Shown piece after piece: positions 1-6,660 of a stretch of 64,000 bases of DNA; the first letter of the stretch is position 1; the number at the start of each line of letters is the position of its first letter. Origin of the DNA: Porphyromonadaceae bacterium UBA7176 (GTDB lineage: Bacteria; Bacteroidota; Bacteroidia; Bacteroidales; Muribaculaceae). Both the position numbers and the translations under genes were made by a program. The notes under the pieces were generated by a model. The model was not told where the DNA came from, searched no databases, and was given only the letters and a program-made list of their open reading frames with translations. The stretch lies in NCBI GenBank assembly GCA_002491245.1, contig DKVO01000033.1, forward strand, positions 1 through 64,000, read 5' to 3'.

Positions 1-214
1 CAACCCCGAGTACCGCTACGATGCGGCGGTCGAGGACCCTTACAAGATGAAACGCAAGATTATCCGCGGCGGCTCATGGAAGGATGTGGCCCACAATGTG
101 AGGTCGGACCTCAGAATGTGGGAGTACCAGAACGAGCAGCGCTCGTATATCGGTTTCCGCTGCGTGCGCTCGCAGATAGGTTTTGCCAAGGGGCAAAAAC
201 AGAATAAGAAATAA
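1..214 (+). CDS. gldK: GldK (T9SS lipoprotein), C-terminal end only
   Basis: This is the 3' end of a gene that begins before the window. The frame is open from base 2 to a TAA at 212-214. The 70 residues contain RGGSW followed by a spaced Arg and IGFRC, the closing signature of the formylglycine-generating-enzyme/sulfatase-modifying fold used by GldK/PorK. In the type IX secretion system GldK is an outer-membrane-attached lipoprotein that forms a periplasmic ring with GldN. The position directly before gldL, gldM and gldN is the standard gene order and makes the call firm even though only the tail is visible. The last residues are lysine- and glutamine-rich. Confidence 0.88.
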   Translation, partial: NPEYRYDAAVEDPYKMKRKIIRGGSWKDVAHNVRSDLRMWEYQNEQRSYIGFRCVRSQIGFAKGQKQNKK

Positions 215-258
215 TTGTCTGCTCGCCAAGAGTTCAGACTGACCACAAATAAAGAACA

Positions 259-1131
259 ATGGGAAAAGTAAAAGCATACCGAGGGGCTATCAGCAACTTT
301 ATCAGCAGCGAGAATGGCCAACGATTTTTTAACTTCGCCTATTCGATAGGCGCCGCTATCGTGATCTGGGGCGCGCTCTTCAAAATCCTTCACCTGCCGG
401 GCGGCAATGCGCTACTGTCGATAGGTATGGGCACGGAGGTGCTGATGTTTGTCCTGACGGCTTTCGACCGTCCACCCAAGGAATATAATTGGGAGGATGT
501 GTTCCCTGCCTTGCGCGGCGAGGAGGCAGCAGAGGTGCGCGGAGGTATCGGAGGCGCTGTACAGCCCGTAAACGCTGCTCCGGCCGGTATCGTCGGAGAC
601 GGAGCTACAGCCACTACACGCGACTGCTACGACAGCATGTCGTCGCTGGCCGAAGAGATGCAGAAACTTCATGAAGCTACGGGCGCGCTTAACAAAGTGT
701 CGGAGACTCTACTTGAGAGCTACCGCTCCATAACAGAGAATTCAGGCGATATCAGCCGGGCCTCGTCGGGCTATGCCGAACAGATGACAGCCCTGCACCA
801 GAACCTTGCCGGCCTCAACACGATCTATGAGCTGCAGTTGCGAAGCGTGTCGTCGCAGATAGATGCTATCGACCGCGTGAACCGCGGCATCAAAGATATC
901 CGCGACATGTATGAGAAGAGTGCAAACCAAAGCGCACGCTACTGCGAGGAGACAGAGAAAATGGCCCGTTACATGCAGCAACTCAATGGTATCTACGAAC
1001 GTATGATACAGGCAATGACGGTGAATATGTACCGTCCTGCCGCGATGCCCGACCTCGGCGGCATCGATATCAAGAGCGAACCGGTGGAAGCAGCTACCGA
1101 AACAGGCGAGCACCGTCAAAACAATGTGTAA
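259..1131 (+). CDS. gldL: GldL, T9SS inner-membrane motor protein
   Basis: GldL pairs with GldM to form the proton-driven motor of the type IX secretion system in the inner membrane. Two hydrophobic helices lie near residues 24-42 and 50-67, with the acidic residue E60 in the second. The rest is a long, charged, mostly helical cytoplasmic region (about residues 120-260). At 290 residues the length fits the family. The gene starts 44 bases after the gldK stop and is followed 22 bases later by gldM, so the genes look co-transcribed. No separate promoter of the TAnnTTTG type was seen in the gap. Confidence 0.93.
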   Translation: MGKVKAYRGAISNFISSENGQRFFNFAYSIGAAIVIWGALFKILHLPGGNALLSIGMGTEVLMFVLTAFDRPPKEYNWEDVFPALRGEEAAEVRGGIGGAVQPVNAAPAGIVGDGATATTRDCYDSMSSLAEEMQKLHEATGALNKVSETLLESYRSITENSGDISRASSGYAEQMTALHQNLAGLNTIYELQLRSVSSQIDAIDRVNRGIKDIRDMYEKSANQSARYCEETEKMARYMQQLNGIYERMIQAMTVNMYRPAAMPDLGGIDIKSEPVEAATETGEHRQNNV

Positions 1132-1153
1132 TACAAAACCAGGGAACTGACAA

Positions 1154-2719
1154 ATGGGAGCTAACAACACGCGACTTTCACCCCGTCAGAAGATGATAAA
1201 CCTGATGTATATCGTCCTGACGGCAATGTTGGCGCTCAATGTGTCGAGCGATGTCCTCGATGGTTTCACACAGGTTCACGAGGGCTTGAACCGCTCCAAC
1301 AGCAACTACGGACAGCGCAACGACGCCGTCTACGGTGAACTCGAATCACTTGCCGAGCAAAATCCGGGCAAAGCCACAGCCTGGCTCGATAAGGCCAAAG
1401 AGGTACGGGCCTACACAAGCGGACTCTACAATTATGTGGATACCCTCAAGAAGGCTATCGTGGCCGAGGCTGACGGGGAAGACGGCGAGGTGGACAATAT
1501 CGTCAACCGAGACGATCTGGAGTCGGCAGCGGTGGTGATGCTTGCACCGGGCAATAACCGTGGCGCACAATTGCGCACGCGTCTGGACGAATACCGTGAT
1601 TTCGTGACGGCATTTATCCCGGACACTGTGAAGCGCTCCAATATTGCAGATGCACTGTCGACGTCGTCGGTCACACGCCGCGGCACTCTCACACCCCAGT
1701 CGTGGGAAGAGGCGCGCTTCGACCAGCAGCCTGTAGTGGCAGCGGTGACACTTCTCGCGAAGCTCCAGAGCGACATACTATATGCCGAGGGCGAGGCATT
1801 GAACTCGCTTCTGAGTCAGGTTGATGCCGGCGATGTGCGAGTGAACGAACTGTCGGCCTATGTGCTACCTCAATCGCGCCTTGTGATGCGCGGCAGCAAG
1901 TATTCGGCCAATATCGTGCTTGCCGCTGTCGACACTACCCAACGCCCGACGGTGTACATCGAGGGGCGTAAGCTCGACGATGCCCACGGGCTGTATGAAG
2001 TGCCGACGGGCTCTACCGGCGACTTCACCTACAAGGGATGGCTCGAGGTGCCCAATCCAGACGGGACAACGACACGCCGCGACTTCACATCGACGTATAC
2101 TGTGATAGAGCCTATGGCTACGGTGTCAGCCACGATGATGAATGTGCTGTATGCCGGCATCGACAACCCGGTGAGCATCTCAGTGCCCGGTGTAGCGATG
2201 AGCGATATCTCCGCCACGATGAGCAATGGCAGCCTCACCCGTAAGGGCGACCAATGGGTGGCACGCCCGGGTCAGGTGGGCAGCGACGCCACCGTGACAG
2301 TGACAGCCAATATGGACGGCCGCCCGATACAGATGGCCCAGACTAAATTCCGGGTACGGAAGTTGCCAGACCCGACACCTTTCATAGCGTTTAAAGATGC
2401 CTCGGGCAACGTGGACCACTACCGTGGCGGCAAGCCATTCAAGAAATCGCTCCTGCTCGAATCGTCGGGACTTGAGGCAGCTATCGACGACGGATTGCTC
2501 GATACCCCGTTTACGGTGGAAAGTTTCGAAACGGTGTTTTTCGACTCGTCGGGCAATGCGATGCCAGAAGTCAGCGATGGAGCACGTTTCTCGCAGCGCC
2601 AGAAGCAGCAGTTCCAACGCCTTGGCCGCGGCAAGCGTTTCTACATATCGCGCATACGGGCGAAGGGCCCGGACGGCCTCACCCGAGACCTGTCGCCGAT
2701 GGAAGTGATAGTGAATTAA
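1154..2719 (+). CDS. gldM: GldM, T9SS motor/periplasmic shaft protein
   Basis: GldM has one N-terminal membrane helix (about residues 14-32, after the characteristic LSPRQKMINLMY stretch) and a long periplasmic part made of stacked domains that carries motor torque to the GldK/GldN ring. The 521-residue length is normal. The helix runs straight into the conserved LNVSSDVLDGF segment typical of GldM/PorM. The gene sits between gldL and gldN in the canonical order with short gaps, consistent with one operon. The start is the ATG at 1154, giving the short cytoplasmic N-terminus expected for the family. Confidence 0.93.
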   Translation: MGANNTRLSPRQKMINLMYIVLTAMLALNVSSDVLDGFTQVHEGLNRSNSNYGQRNDAVYGELESLAEQNPGKATAWLDKAKEVRAYTSGLYNYVDTLKKAIVAEADGEDGEVDNIVNRDDLESAAVVMLAPGNNRGAQLRTRLDEYRDFVTAFIPDTVKRSNIADALSTSSVTRRGTLTPQSWEEARFDQQPVVAAVTLLAKLQSDILYAEGEALNSLLSQVDAGDVRVNELSAYVLPQSRLVMRGSKYSANIVLAAVDTTQRPTVYIEGRKLDDAHGLYEVPTGSTGDFTYKGWLEVPNPDGTTTRRDFTSTYTVIEPMATVSATMMNVLYAGIDNPVSISVPGVAMSDISATMSNGSLTRKGDQWVARPGQVGSDATVTVTANMDGRPIQMAQTKFRVRKLPDPTPFIAFKDASGNVDHYRGGKPFKKSLLLESSGLEAAIDDGLLDTPFTVESFETVFFDSSGNAMPEVSDGARFSQRQKQQFQRLGRGKRFYISRIRAKGPDGLTRDLSPMEVIVN

Positions 2720-2746
2720 TAATCAAGAAGACAAACACAACATACG

Positions 2747-3877
2747 ATGCATAAGATATTTAAGATAAGCCTTGCAGTGCTCGGAATACTAATGACGGTA
2801 GCCGAAACCTCCGCGCAGACCCAAAGCACAGGCAGCGCAGTGCGCCGTGGCGGCCGCGACCGCAAGGCGGAGCAAGCACAGGACGGCACAAAGGTGACGG
2901 AGCGGATGCAGAGTTTCTACAGCGACAACGATGCATCGCTGAGTGATGCCGACCGAAGCTGGATGCGTGTGATCTACCGCTCGCTCGACCTTGACAAGGA
3001 CAAGAATGCCGCCCTCTACTTCCCTGAAGAGCCAATAGATGGCCAGGAGAACCTCTTCCGCATCATCATGCGCCTGCTTGCCGACAATACGTTGGCTGCA
3101 TACGAGTATCTTGACGGCCGCGAAATCTTCACAGACCAATACCGCATCAAGACTAAGGATGTGCTCGATAAATTCTACATCCCCTATACCGAGGCCAAGG
3201 GCTCGACGGAGAAAAATCCGCGCTTCACGCTCGATCCTGTCGATGTTCCGTCGAATGAGGTGCTTTCGTATTATCTTGTCGAACGCTGGGAGTATGATAC
3301 ACGCAACAACCGTCTGCGTCCGGTAGTGGAGGCTATCTGCCCGGTGTTGCACCGGTCGGGAGACTTCGGCGGCGATGCATTGAAGTATCCGATGTTCTGG
3401 GTCAAGTTTTCGGATCTGCGCCCGTATCTTGCCGCCCAGTCGATATTTGTAGATGACGACAACAACCTGCCGACCTGCAGCTATGACGATTTCTTCACTC
3501 TGACGATGTACGACGGCGATATCTACAAGACACGAAACCTGAAGAACAAGTCGATGGTGCAGCAGTATCCGGACCCTGATGCGCTCAAACGCGCCCAGGA
3601 CAGCATACAGACGAGTCTGGACAATTTCGAGAAAAAACTTTGGGTGCCGAGCCGCGAGGAGATGATTGCAGCCCGAGAGGCTGCCGAAGCTGCCGCAGAT
3701 ACCACTGCTTTGGAAACGACGACAGAGAAAACTTCGAACACCCGTGCGACCCGTCGCTCGGCAAAACGATCGTCGAAAGCTGCTCCGAAGGAAAAGAAGG
3801 TAAAGGAACGCAAACCGAAAGAAATCAAGTCGAGTTCGTCGTCGAGCGCCACGCGATCGGTACGGAGGCGCAAATAA
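2747..3877 (+). CDS. gldN: GldN, T9SS periplasmic ring protein with basic tail
   Basis: GldN/PorN is exported to the periplasm and binds GldK to form the ring contacted by GldM. A signal peptide is visible (residues 1-24, ending near TSAQ). The core, about residues 40-290, matches the family. The last ~75 residues are unusual: an alanine/glutamate-rich helix is followed by a lysine-, arginine- and serine-rich low-complexity tail ending in RSVRRRK. This makes the protein (376 residues) longer than the roughly 290-330 residues I would expect. The gene closes the gldKLMN block; the next gene is a glycosidase separated by a repeat. Confidence 0.9.
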   Translation: MHKIFKISLAVLGILMTVAETSAQTQSTGSAVRRGGRDRKAEQAQDGTKVTERMQSFYSDNDASLSDADRSWMRVIYRSLDLDKDKNAALYFPEEPIDGQENLFRIIMRLLADNTLAAYEYLDGREIFTDQYRIKTKDVLDKFYIPYTEAKGSTEKNPRFTLDPVDVPSNEVLSYYLVERWEYDTRNNRLRPVVEAICPVLHRSGDFGGDALKYPMFWVKFSDLRPYLAAQSIFVDDDNNLPTCSYDDFFTLTMYDGDIYKTRNLKNKSMVQQYPDPDALKRAQDSIQTSLDNFEKKLWVPSREEMIAAREAAEAAADTTALETTTEKTSNTRATRRSAKRSSKAAPKEKKVKERKPKEIKSSSSSSATRSVRRRK

Positions 3878-3941
3878 CACTTCGTCGGGGAGTTTGGGGT
3901 TTGGAAGTTTCCTCACTAAGGCAACTTACAGCCTGCTTTTT

Positions 3942-3969
3942 GGCACGATCCGGAGGATCGCGCTCCTAT
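3942..3969. repeat. REP-like hairpin repeat, copy 1
   Basis: This 28-nt element has the form GGCACGATCC-GGA-GGATCG-CGCTCCTAT. CGATCC and GGATCG form a 6-bp stem around a GGA loop, and the GGAG in the loop is complementary to the CTCC that follows, so an alternative pairing exists. Identical copies lie at 5118-5145 and 5161-5188, and a covarying copy at 56336-56363. It sits between gldN and the GH5 gene, preceded by a T-rich stretch. Confidence 0.8.
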
Positions 3970-4013
3970 CGTAGGCTACCCTTTTGACGCAATACCGCAT
4001 ACAAGACAGAATA

Positions 4014-5096
4014 ATGGACAGACGAGGTTTTATAAAGGGATTGGGAGCGTTGTGTGTTTCGTCGCTGCTGCCATCGGACATGTGGGCCAACGGGCCTGAC
4101 AGACAGCCGGAAGCCTCCACTTTGTGGAAGGGTTTCAATCTGCTCAATAAGTTCAACCCCGACTGGCAAACGCCTTTTTCGGAACGCGATTTCGAGATAA
4201 TGGCCGAGTGGGGGTTCAATTTTGCCCGTATCCCTCTTTCGTACTGGTGCTGGAGCAAGGCTGATGACTGGTACAGTGTGGATGAAGCGGTATTGAAAGA
4301 GATTGACAGGGCCGTAGAGCTTGGCAAGCAGTATGGCATACATGTGAACCTGAATTTTCACCGCACGCCCGGGTATTGCATCAATCCGCCACATGAAAAG
4401 GTAAATCTCTTTGAAGATGATGATGCGCTGAAAGCTTGTGCGTTCCATTGGCGGTTGTTTGCGGAACGCTACCGCGACTATTCCAGCGACGCACTGAGTT
4501 TCAATCTGATAAACGAAGCTCCGTCGGTAGCTGACGAAAAGTACGACCGTGTGGCCCGTCGGCTTATCGACACAATCCGCGAGGTAAGTCCTGAACGGAC
4601 GATAATAGTGGACGGCATTGATGTCGGGGGCCGGCCGTTGATGAGCCTGACGGATACTGATAATATAATACAGAGCGGACGAGGGTATCAGCCTATGCTC
4701 ATATCGCACTATGATGCCAATTGGGTGTATGGCGACGGCCCGATGTATTACCCAAAGGAGCAGTTGAGTTGGCCGTTGAAAGAGAATGGCAAGACTTACG
4801 ACAAGGCTTGGCTCAAAGAGACGTTGGACAGGAACTGGACACCGTGGACGAAATGTGGCGGAAAGGTGCATATCGGTGAGTTCGGTTGCCATAACCGCAC
4901 GCCCCACGATGTCGCGTTGGCATGGCTCGACGATGTGTTGCAGGTCTTCAGCGAAAACAAGTGGGGATGGGCGCTGTGGAACCTGTCGGGTTCGTTCGGA
5001 GTGCTCGACAGCGGCCGTGAAGATGTGGTGTATGAAGACTTCAAGGGGCATAAGCTTGACCGTCGTATGCTTGAGGTGTTGCTGAAGTACAGATAA
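4014..5096 (+). CDS. GH5-family glycoside hydrolase (cellulase superfamily)
   Basis: This is a retaining (beta/alpha)8-barrel glycosidase of family 5, probably acting on beta-glucans or related plant polysaccharides. Glu168 in the LINEAP motif fits the acid/base position and Glu289 in HIGEFG fits the nucleophile. The start was placed at the ATG at 4014 rather than 4014-30, because it gives an N-terminus MDRRGFIKGLGAL with a twin-arginine (RRxFIK) motif and hydrophobic core, hence likely export. The 360-residue length suits a single catalytic domain with no binding module. Near-identical repeats of about 47 bp lie just upstream and downstream. The exact substrate cannot be read from the sequence. 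Confidence 0.88.
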   Translation: MDRRGFIKGLGALCVSSLLPSDMWANGPDRQPEASTLWKGFNLLNKFNPDWQTPFSERDFEIMAEWGFNFARIPLSYWCWSKADDWYSVDEAVLKEIDRAVELGKQYGIHVNLNFHRTPGYCINPPHEKVNLFEDDDALKACAFHWRLFAERYRDYSSDALSFNLINEAPSVADEKYDRVARRLIDTIREVSPERTIIVDGIDVGGRPLMSLTDTDNIIQSGRGYQPMLISHYDANWVYGDGPMYYPKEQLSWPLKENGKTYDKAWLKETLDRNWTPWTKCGGKVHIGEFGCHNRTPHDVALAWLDDVLQVFSENKWGWALWNLSGSFGVLDSGREDVVYEDFKGHKLDRRMLEVLLKYR

Positions 5097-5117
5097 GCCG
5101 GCTGTGGCTGCTTTTTT

Positions 5118-5145
5118 GGCACGATCCGGAGGATCGCGCTCCTAT
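5118..5145. repeat. REP-like hairpin repeat, copy 2
   Basis: Identical over 28 nt to the element at 3942-3969, and also similar in its flanks: GCTGCTTTTTT before, and TTGTTGGCT after (CGTAGGCT in copy 1). It begins 21 bases after the GH5 stop codon and could act as a transcript 3' hairpin. Confidence 0.8.
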
Positions 5146-5160
5146 TGTTGGCTCTCTCTT

Positions 5161-5188
5161 GGCACGATCCGGAGGATCGCGCTCCTAT
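5161..5188. repeat. REP-like hairpin repeat, copy 3
   Basis: Identical over 28 nt to the copies at 3942 and 5118. It follows copy 2 after a 15-nt spacer, so two copies stand in tandem between the GH5 gene and the ferredoxin promoter. Confidence 0.8.
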
Positions 5189-5226
5189 GAAAAAGCGGAT
5201 GATTTCCCGATTTTTTAATGGTAAGG

Positions 5227-5257
5227 TTGGGATATATGGAAAAAAGCATTAATTTTG
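5227..5257 (+). promoter_or_regulatory. Promoter of the ferredoxin gene
   Basis: TTG at 5227-5229 and TAATTTTG at 5250-5257 are separated by 20 nt, matching the Bacteroidetes -33/-7 pattern. Transcription would begin near 5263 and leave a leader of about 48 nt before the ATG at 5311. Confidence 0.7.
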
Positions 5258-5310
5258 CAGCAACAAACATCGAAAATATATTTTCCCAACCCCAAATTAA
5301 CATTACGACT

Positions 5311-5487
5311 ATGGCATACGTAATTACCGACAAATGCACAGGCTGCGACACATGCCGCCCTGAGTGCCCCGTAGAAGCTATCAGCGGCGAAGCAGGCGAA
5401 CTCCACCACATCGATCCGGATACCTGCATCGATTGCGGTACCTGCGCAGGCGTTTGCCCCGAGGAAGCTATTATCCCGGGCGAATAA
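5311..5487 (+). CDS. Small 2[4Fe-4S] ferredoxin
   Basis: This is a 58-residue clostridial-type ferredoxin that carries electrons in the cytoplasm using two [4Fe-4S] clusters. Two CxxCxxCxxxCP-type motifs are visible: C9-C12-C15-C19 and, in the second half, the CIDCGTC...CPEEAI pattern. The start is the ATG at 5311. An upstream in-frame ATG at 5218 would precede the promoter and add an unrelated leader, so it was rejected. The promoter at 5227-5257 and the terminator at 5509-5546 make it a single-gene unit. Its sequence closely resembles the C-terminal domain of the next gene, which suggests duplication. Confidence 0.93.
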   Translation: MAYVITDKCTGCDTCRPECPVEAISGEAGELHHIDPDTCIDCGTCAGVCPEEAIIPGE

Positions 5488-5508
5488 TCACGCGAATACG
5501 ATTAAAAG

Positions 5509-5546
5509 AAAGTGTGTCGAACTCATGCGGTTTGACACACTTTTTT
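5509..5546 (+). terminator. Rho-independent terminator after the ferredoxin
   Basis: AAAGTGTGTC (5509-5518) pairs with GACACACTTT (5534-5543), followed by a T run. It separates the ferredoxin from the TIR-ferredoxin gene, whose ATG lies only 18 bases further on, so that gene may depend on read-through or an unrecognised promoter. Confidence 0.8.
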
Positions 5547-5564
5547 CTTACACTTACCAAGACC

Positions 5565-6185
5565 ATGAAATACGATATATTTATCAGCTACAGCAGGAAG
5601 GATACTATGGTGGCCGATGCCATCTGCAAGGCGCTTGACCGCAACGGTATCACTTATTTCATCGACCGAAAGGGAATATGCGGAGGAGCTGAGTTTCCGG
5701 CTGTTCTTGCCGACGCTATCATCGACAGTGAACTTGTCCTGTTTTTAGCCAGTCGCAACTCGTATGAATCGAGGTTCACGAACAAGGAGATAACTTTTGC
5801 TTTCAACGAAAAGCCGGGCAACTCCATCATCCCCTATATAATCGACGGCTCACAACTGCCACGCAACCTACGCCTTGTATTCGCCGACATAAACTGGCGC
5901 AATATCACGGAGCATCCGATAGATACGGTATTGATGGATGACCTAAGGACAATCCTGCATATAGATGCAAAGCCAGCGAATGCGGCTCCTGCTAAAGTAG
6001 ATTACGGGATACTCCCGAGCGGATATTTCATAACCGATTCGTGTATCGGTTGCGGCACTTGTCAAGCAGAGTGCCCTGTAGAAGCTATAAGCGAGGGAGA
6101 AATATATAGTATAGACTGTGACACGTGCATAGAATGCGGCTCCTGCGAAATGGTATGCCCGGCGGAGGCTATCATTCGTAGATAA
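5565..6185 (+). CDS. TIR domain fused to a 2[4Fe-4S] ferredoxin
   Basis: The 206-residue protein has two parts. Residues 1-132 form a TIR domain: it opens with MKYDIFISYSRKD (strand A and box 1), has the BB-loop region near 35-45, and a Ser-rich turn followed by NKEITFA, where Glu75 is the candidate catalytic glutamate of TIR NAD hydrolases. Residues 150-206 are a complete ferredoxin with cysteines 160/163/166/170 and 188/191/194/198 plus an extra Cys185. A short Ala/Pro-rich linker joins them. The start at 5565 gives the standard TIR N-terminus; the frame is open further upstream but only through the previous gene and terminator. Bacterial TIR proteins are often NADases in defence or signalling. 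A redox-controlled TIR enzyme is my inference, with no direct evidence here. Confidence 0.9.
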   Translation: MKYDIFISYSRKDTMVADAICKALDRNGITYFIDRKGICGGAEFPAVLADAIIDSELVLFLASRNSYESRFTNKEITFAFNEKPGNSIIPYIIDGSQLPRNLRLVFADINWRNITEHPIDTVLMDDLRTILHIDAKPANAAPAKVDYGILPSGYFITDSCIGCGTCQAECPVEAISEGEIYSIDCDTCIECGSCEMVCPAEAIIRR

Positions 6186-6207
6186 AACTTCTTTTTTGCG
6201 ATGCAGT

Positions 6208-6493
6208 GGGGGTATTGATGTTCTCTCTAAATTGCTTCGTCAAGAAAAGCCTGGACTAACAGGCTTTTCGAGTCCAATATTAAAATATGCGCACCTTTTT
6301 TTGAGGAGTGGGCTGCTATTTTTGAAAATCGGCAGTCATTAACTGCCGATTTGAATAGCACTTTAATTATTGGCTGTGAGGATATTGAAGAGACTATATC
6401 AAAATAGTTACAGCCTCATACTTTGCGGAATGAACTTCCGGAGGAATATAAAGATTGCTTCCCAATCCTGATGATTTGAGAAAGTTGTTGTAG
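6208..6493 (+). pseudogene. Remnant of a DUF1016 (YhcG-type) nuclease gene
   Basis: No intact gene lies between the TIR-ferredoxin gene and bioB, but coding-like pieces remain. Frame 1 from 6208 reads IDVLSKLLRQEKPGLTGFSS then PILKYAHLF. It passes to frame 3 at a run of seven T (6296-6302) and continues FEEWAAIFENRQSLTADL to an in-frame TAG at 6405. The same frame continues LRNELPEEYKDC and shifts again near 6461 to end PNPDDLRKLL plus TAG at 6491-6493. The start and end resemble, from memory, the N-terminal and extreme C-terminal motifs of DUF1016/PDDEXK nucleases, with the middle deleted. Two perfect hairpins (6244-6269 and 6326-6352) lie inside. From 6494 to 6609 only a short hydrophobic frame without a start codon was seen. 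Confidence 0.55.
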
Positions 6494-6609
6494 ACACTAG
6501 TACATCTTCTAATCTAAGGTTACTGCTTAACAAATTTATGGGACATCTTACCAACGTTGGTGGGTTGCGCGGCTATCGTTGCGGCCATCGGTGGCTTGAT
6601 GTTAAATAA

Positions 6610-6641
6610 TTTGGCTTTGTGGTTTTGTTTGCGTAATTTTG
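6610..6641 (+). promoter_or_regulatory. Promoter of bioB
   Basis: TTTG at 6610-6613 and TAATTTTG at 6634-6641 are 20 nt apart, a full Bacteroidetes promoter. The start of transcription should be near 6647, leaving a leader of about 14 nt before the bioB ATG at 6661. No room is left for a biotin operator downstream of the -7 box. Confidence 0.7.
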
Positions 6642-6660
6642 CGTTGTAAACTATTTTACG

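Noticed and set aside
2789..3916. A 375-codon minus-strand frame opposite gldN
   Set aside because: It mirrors gldN, which has a signal peptide and correct operon position; the antisense product has no recognisable features.
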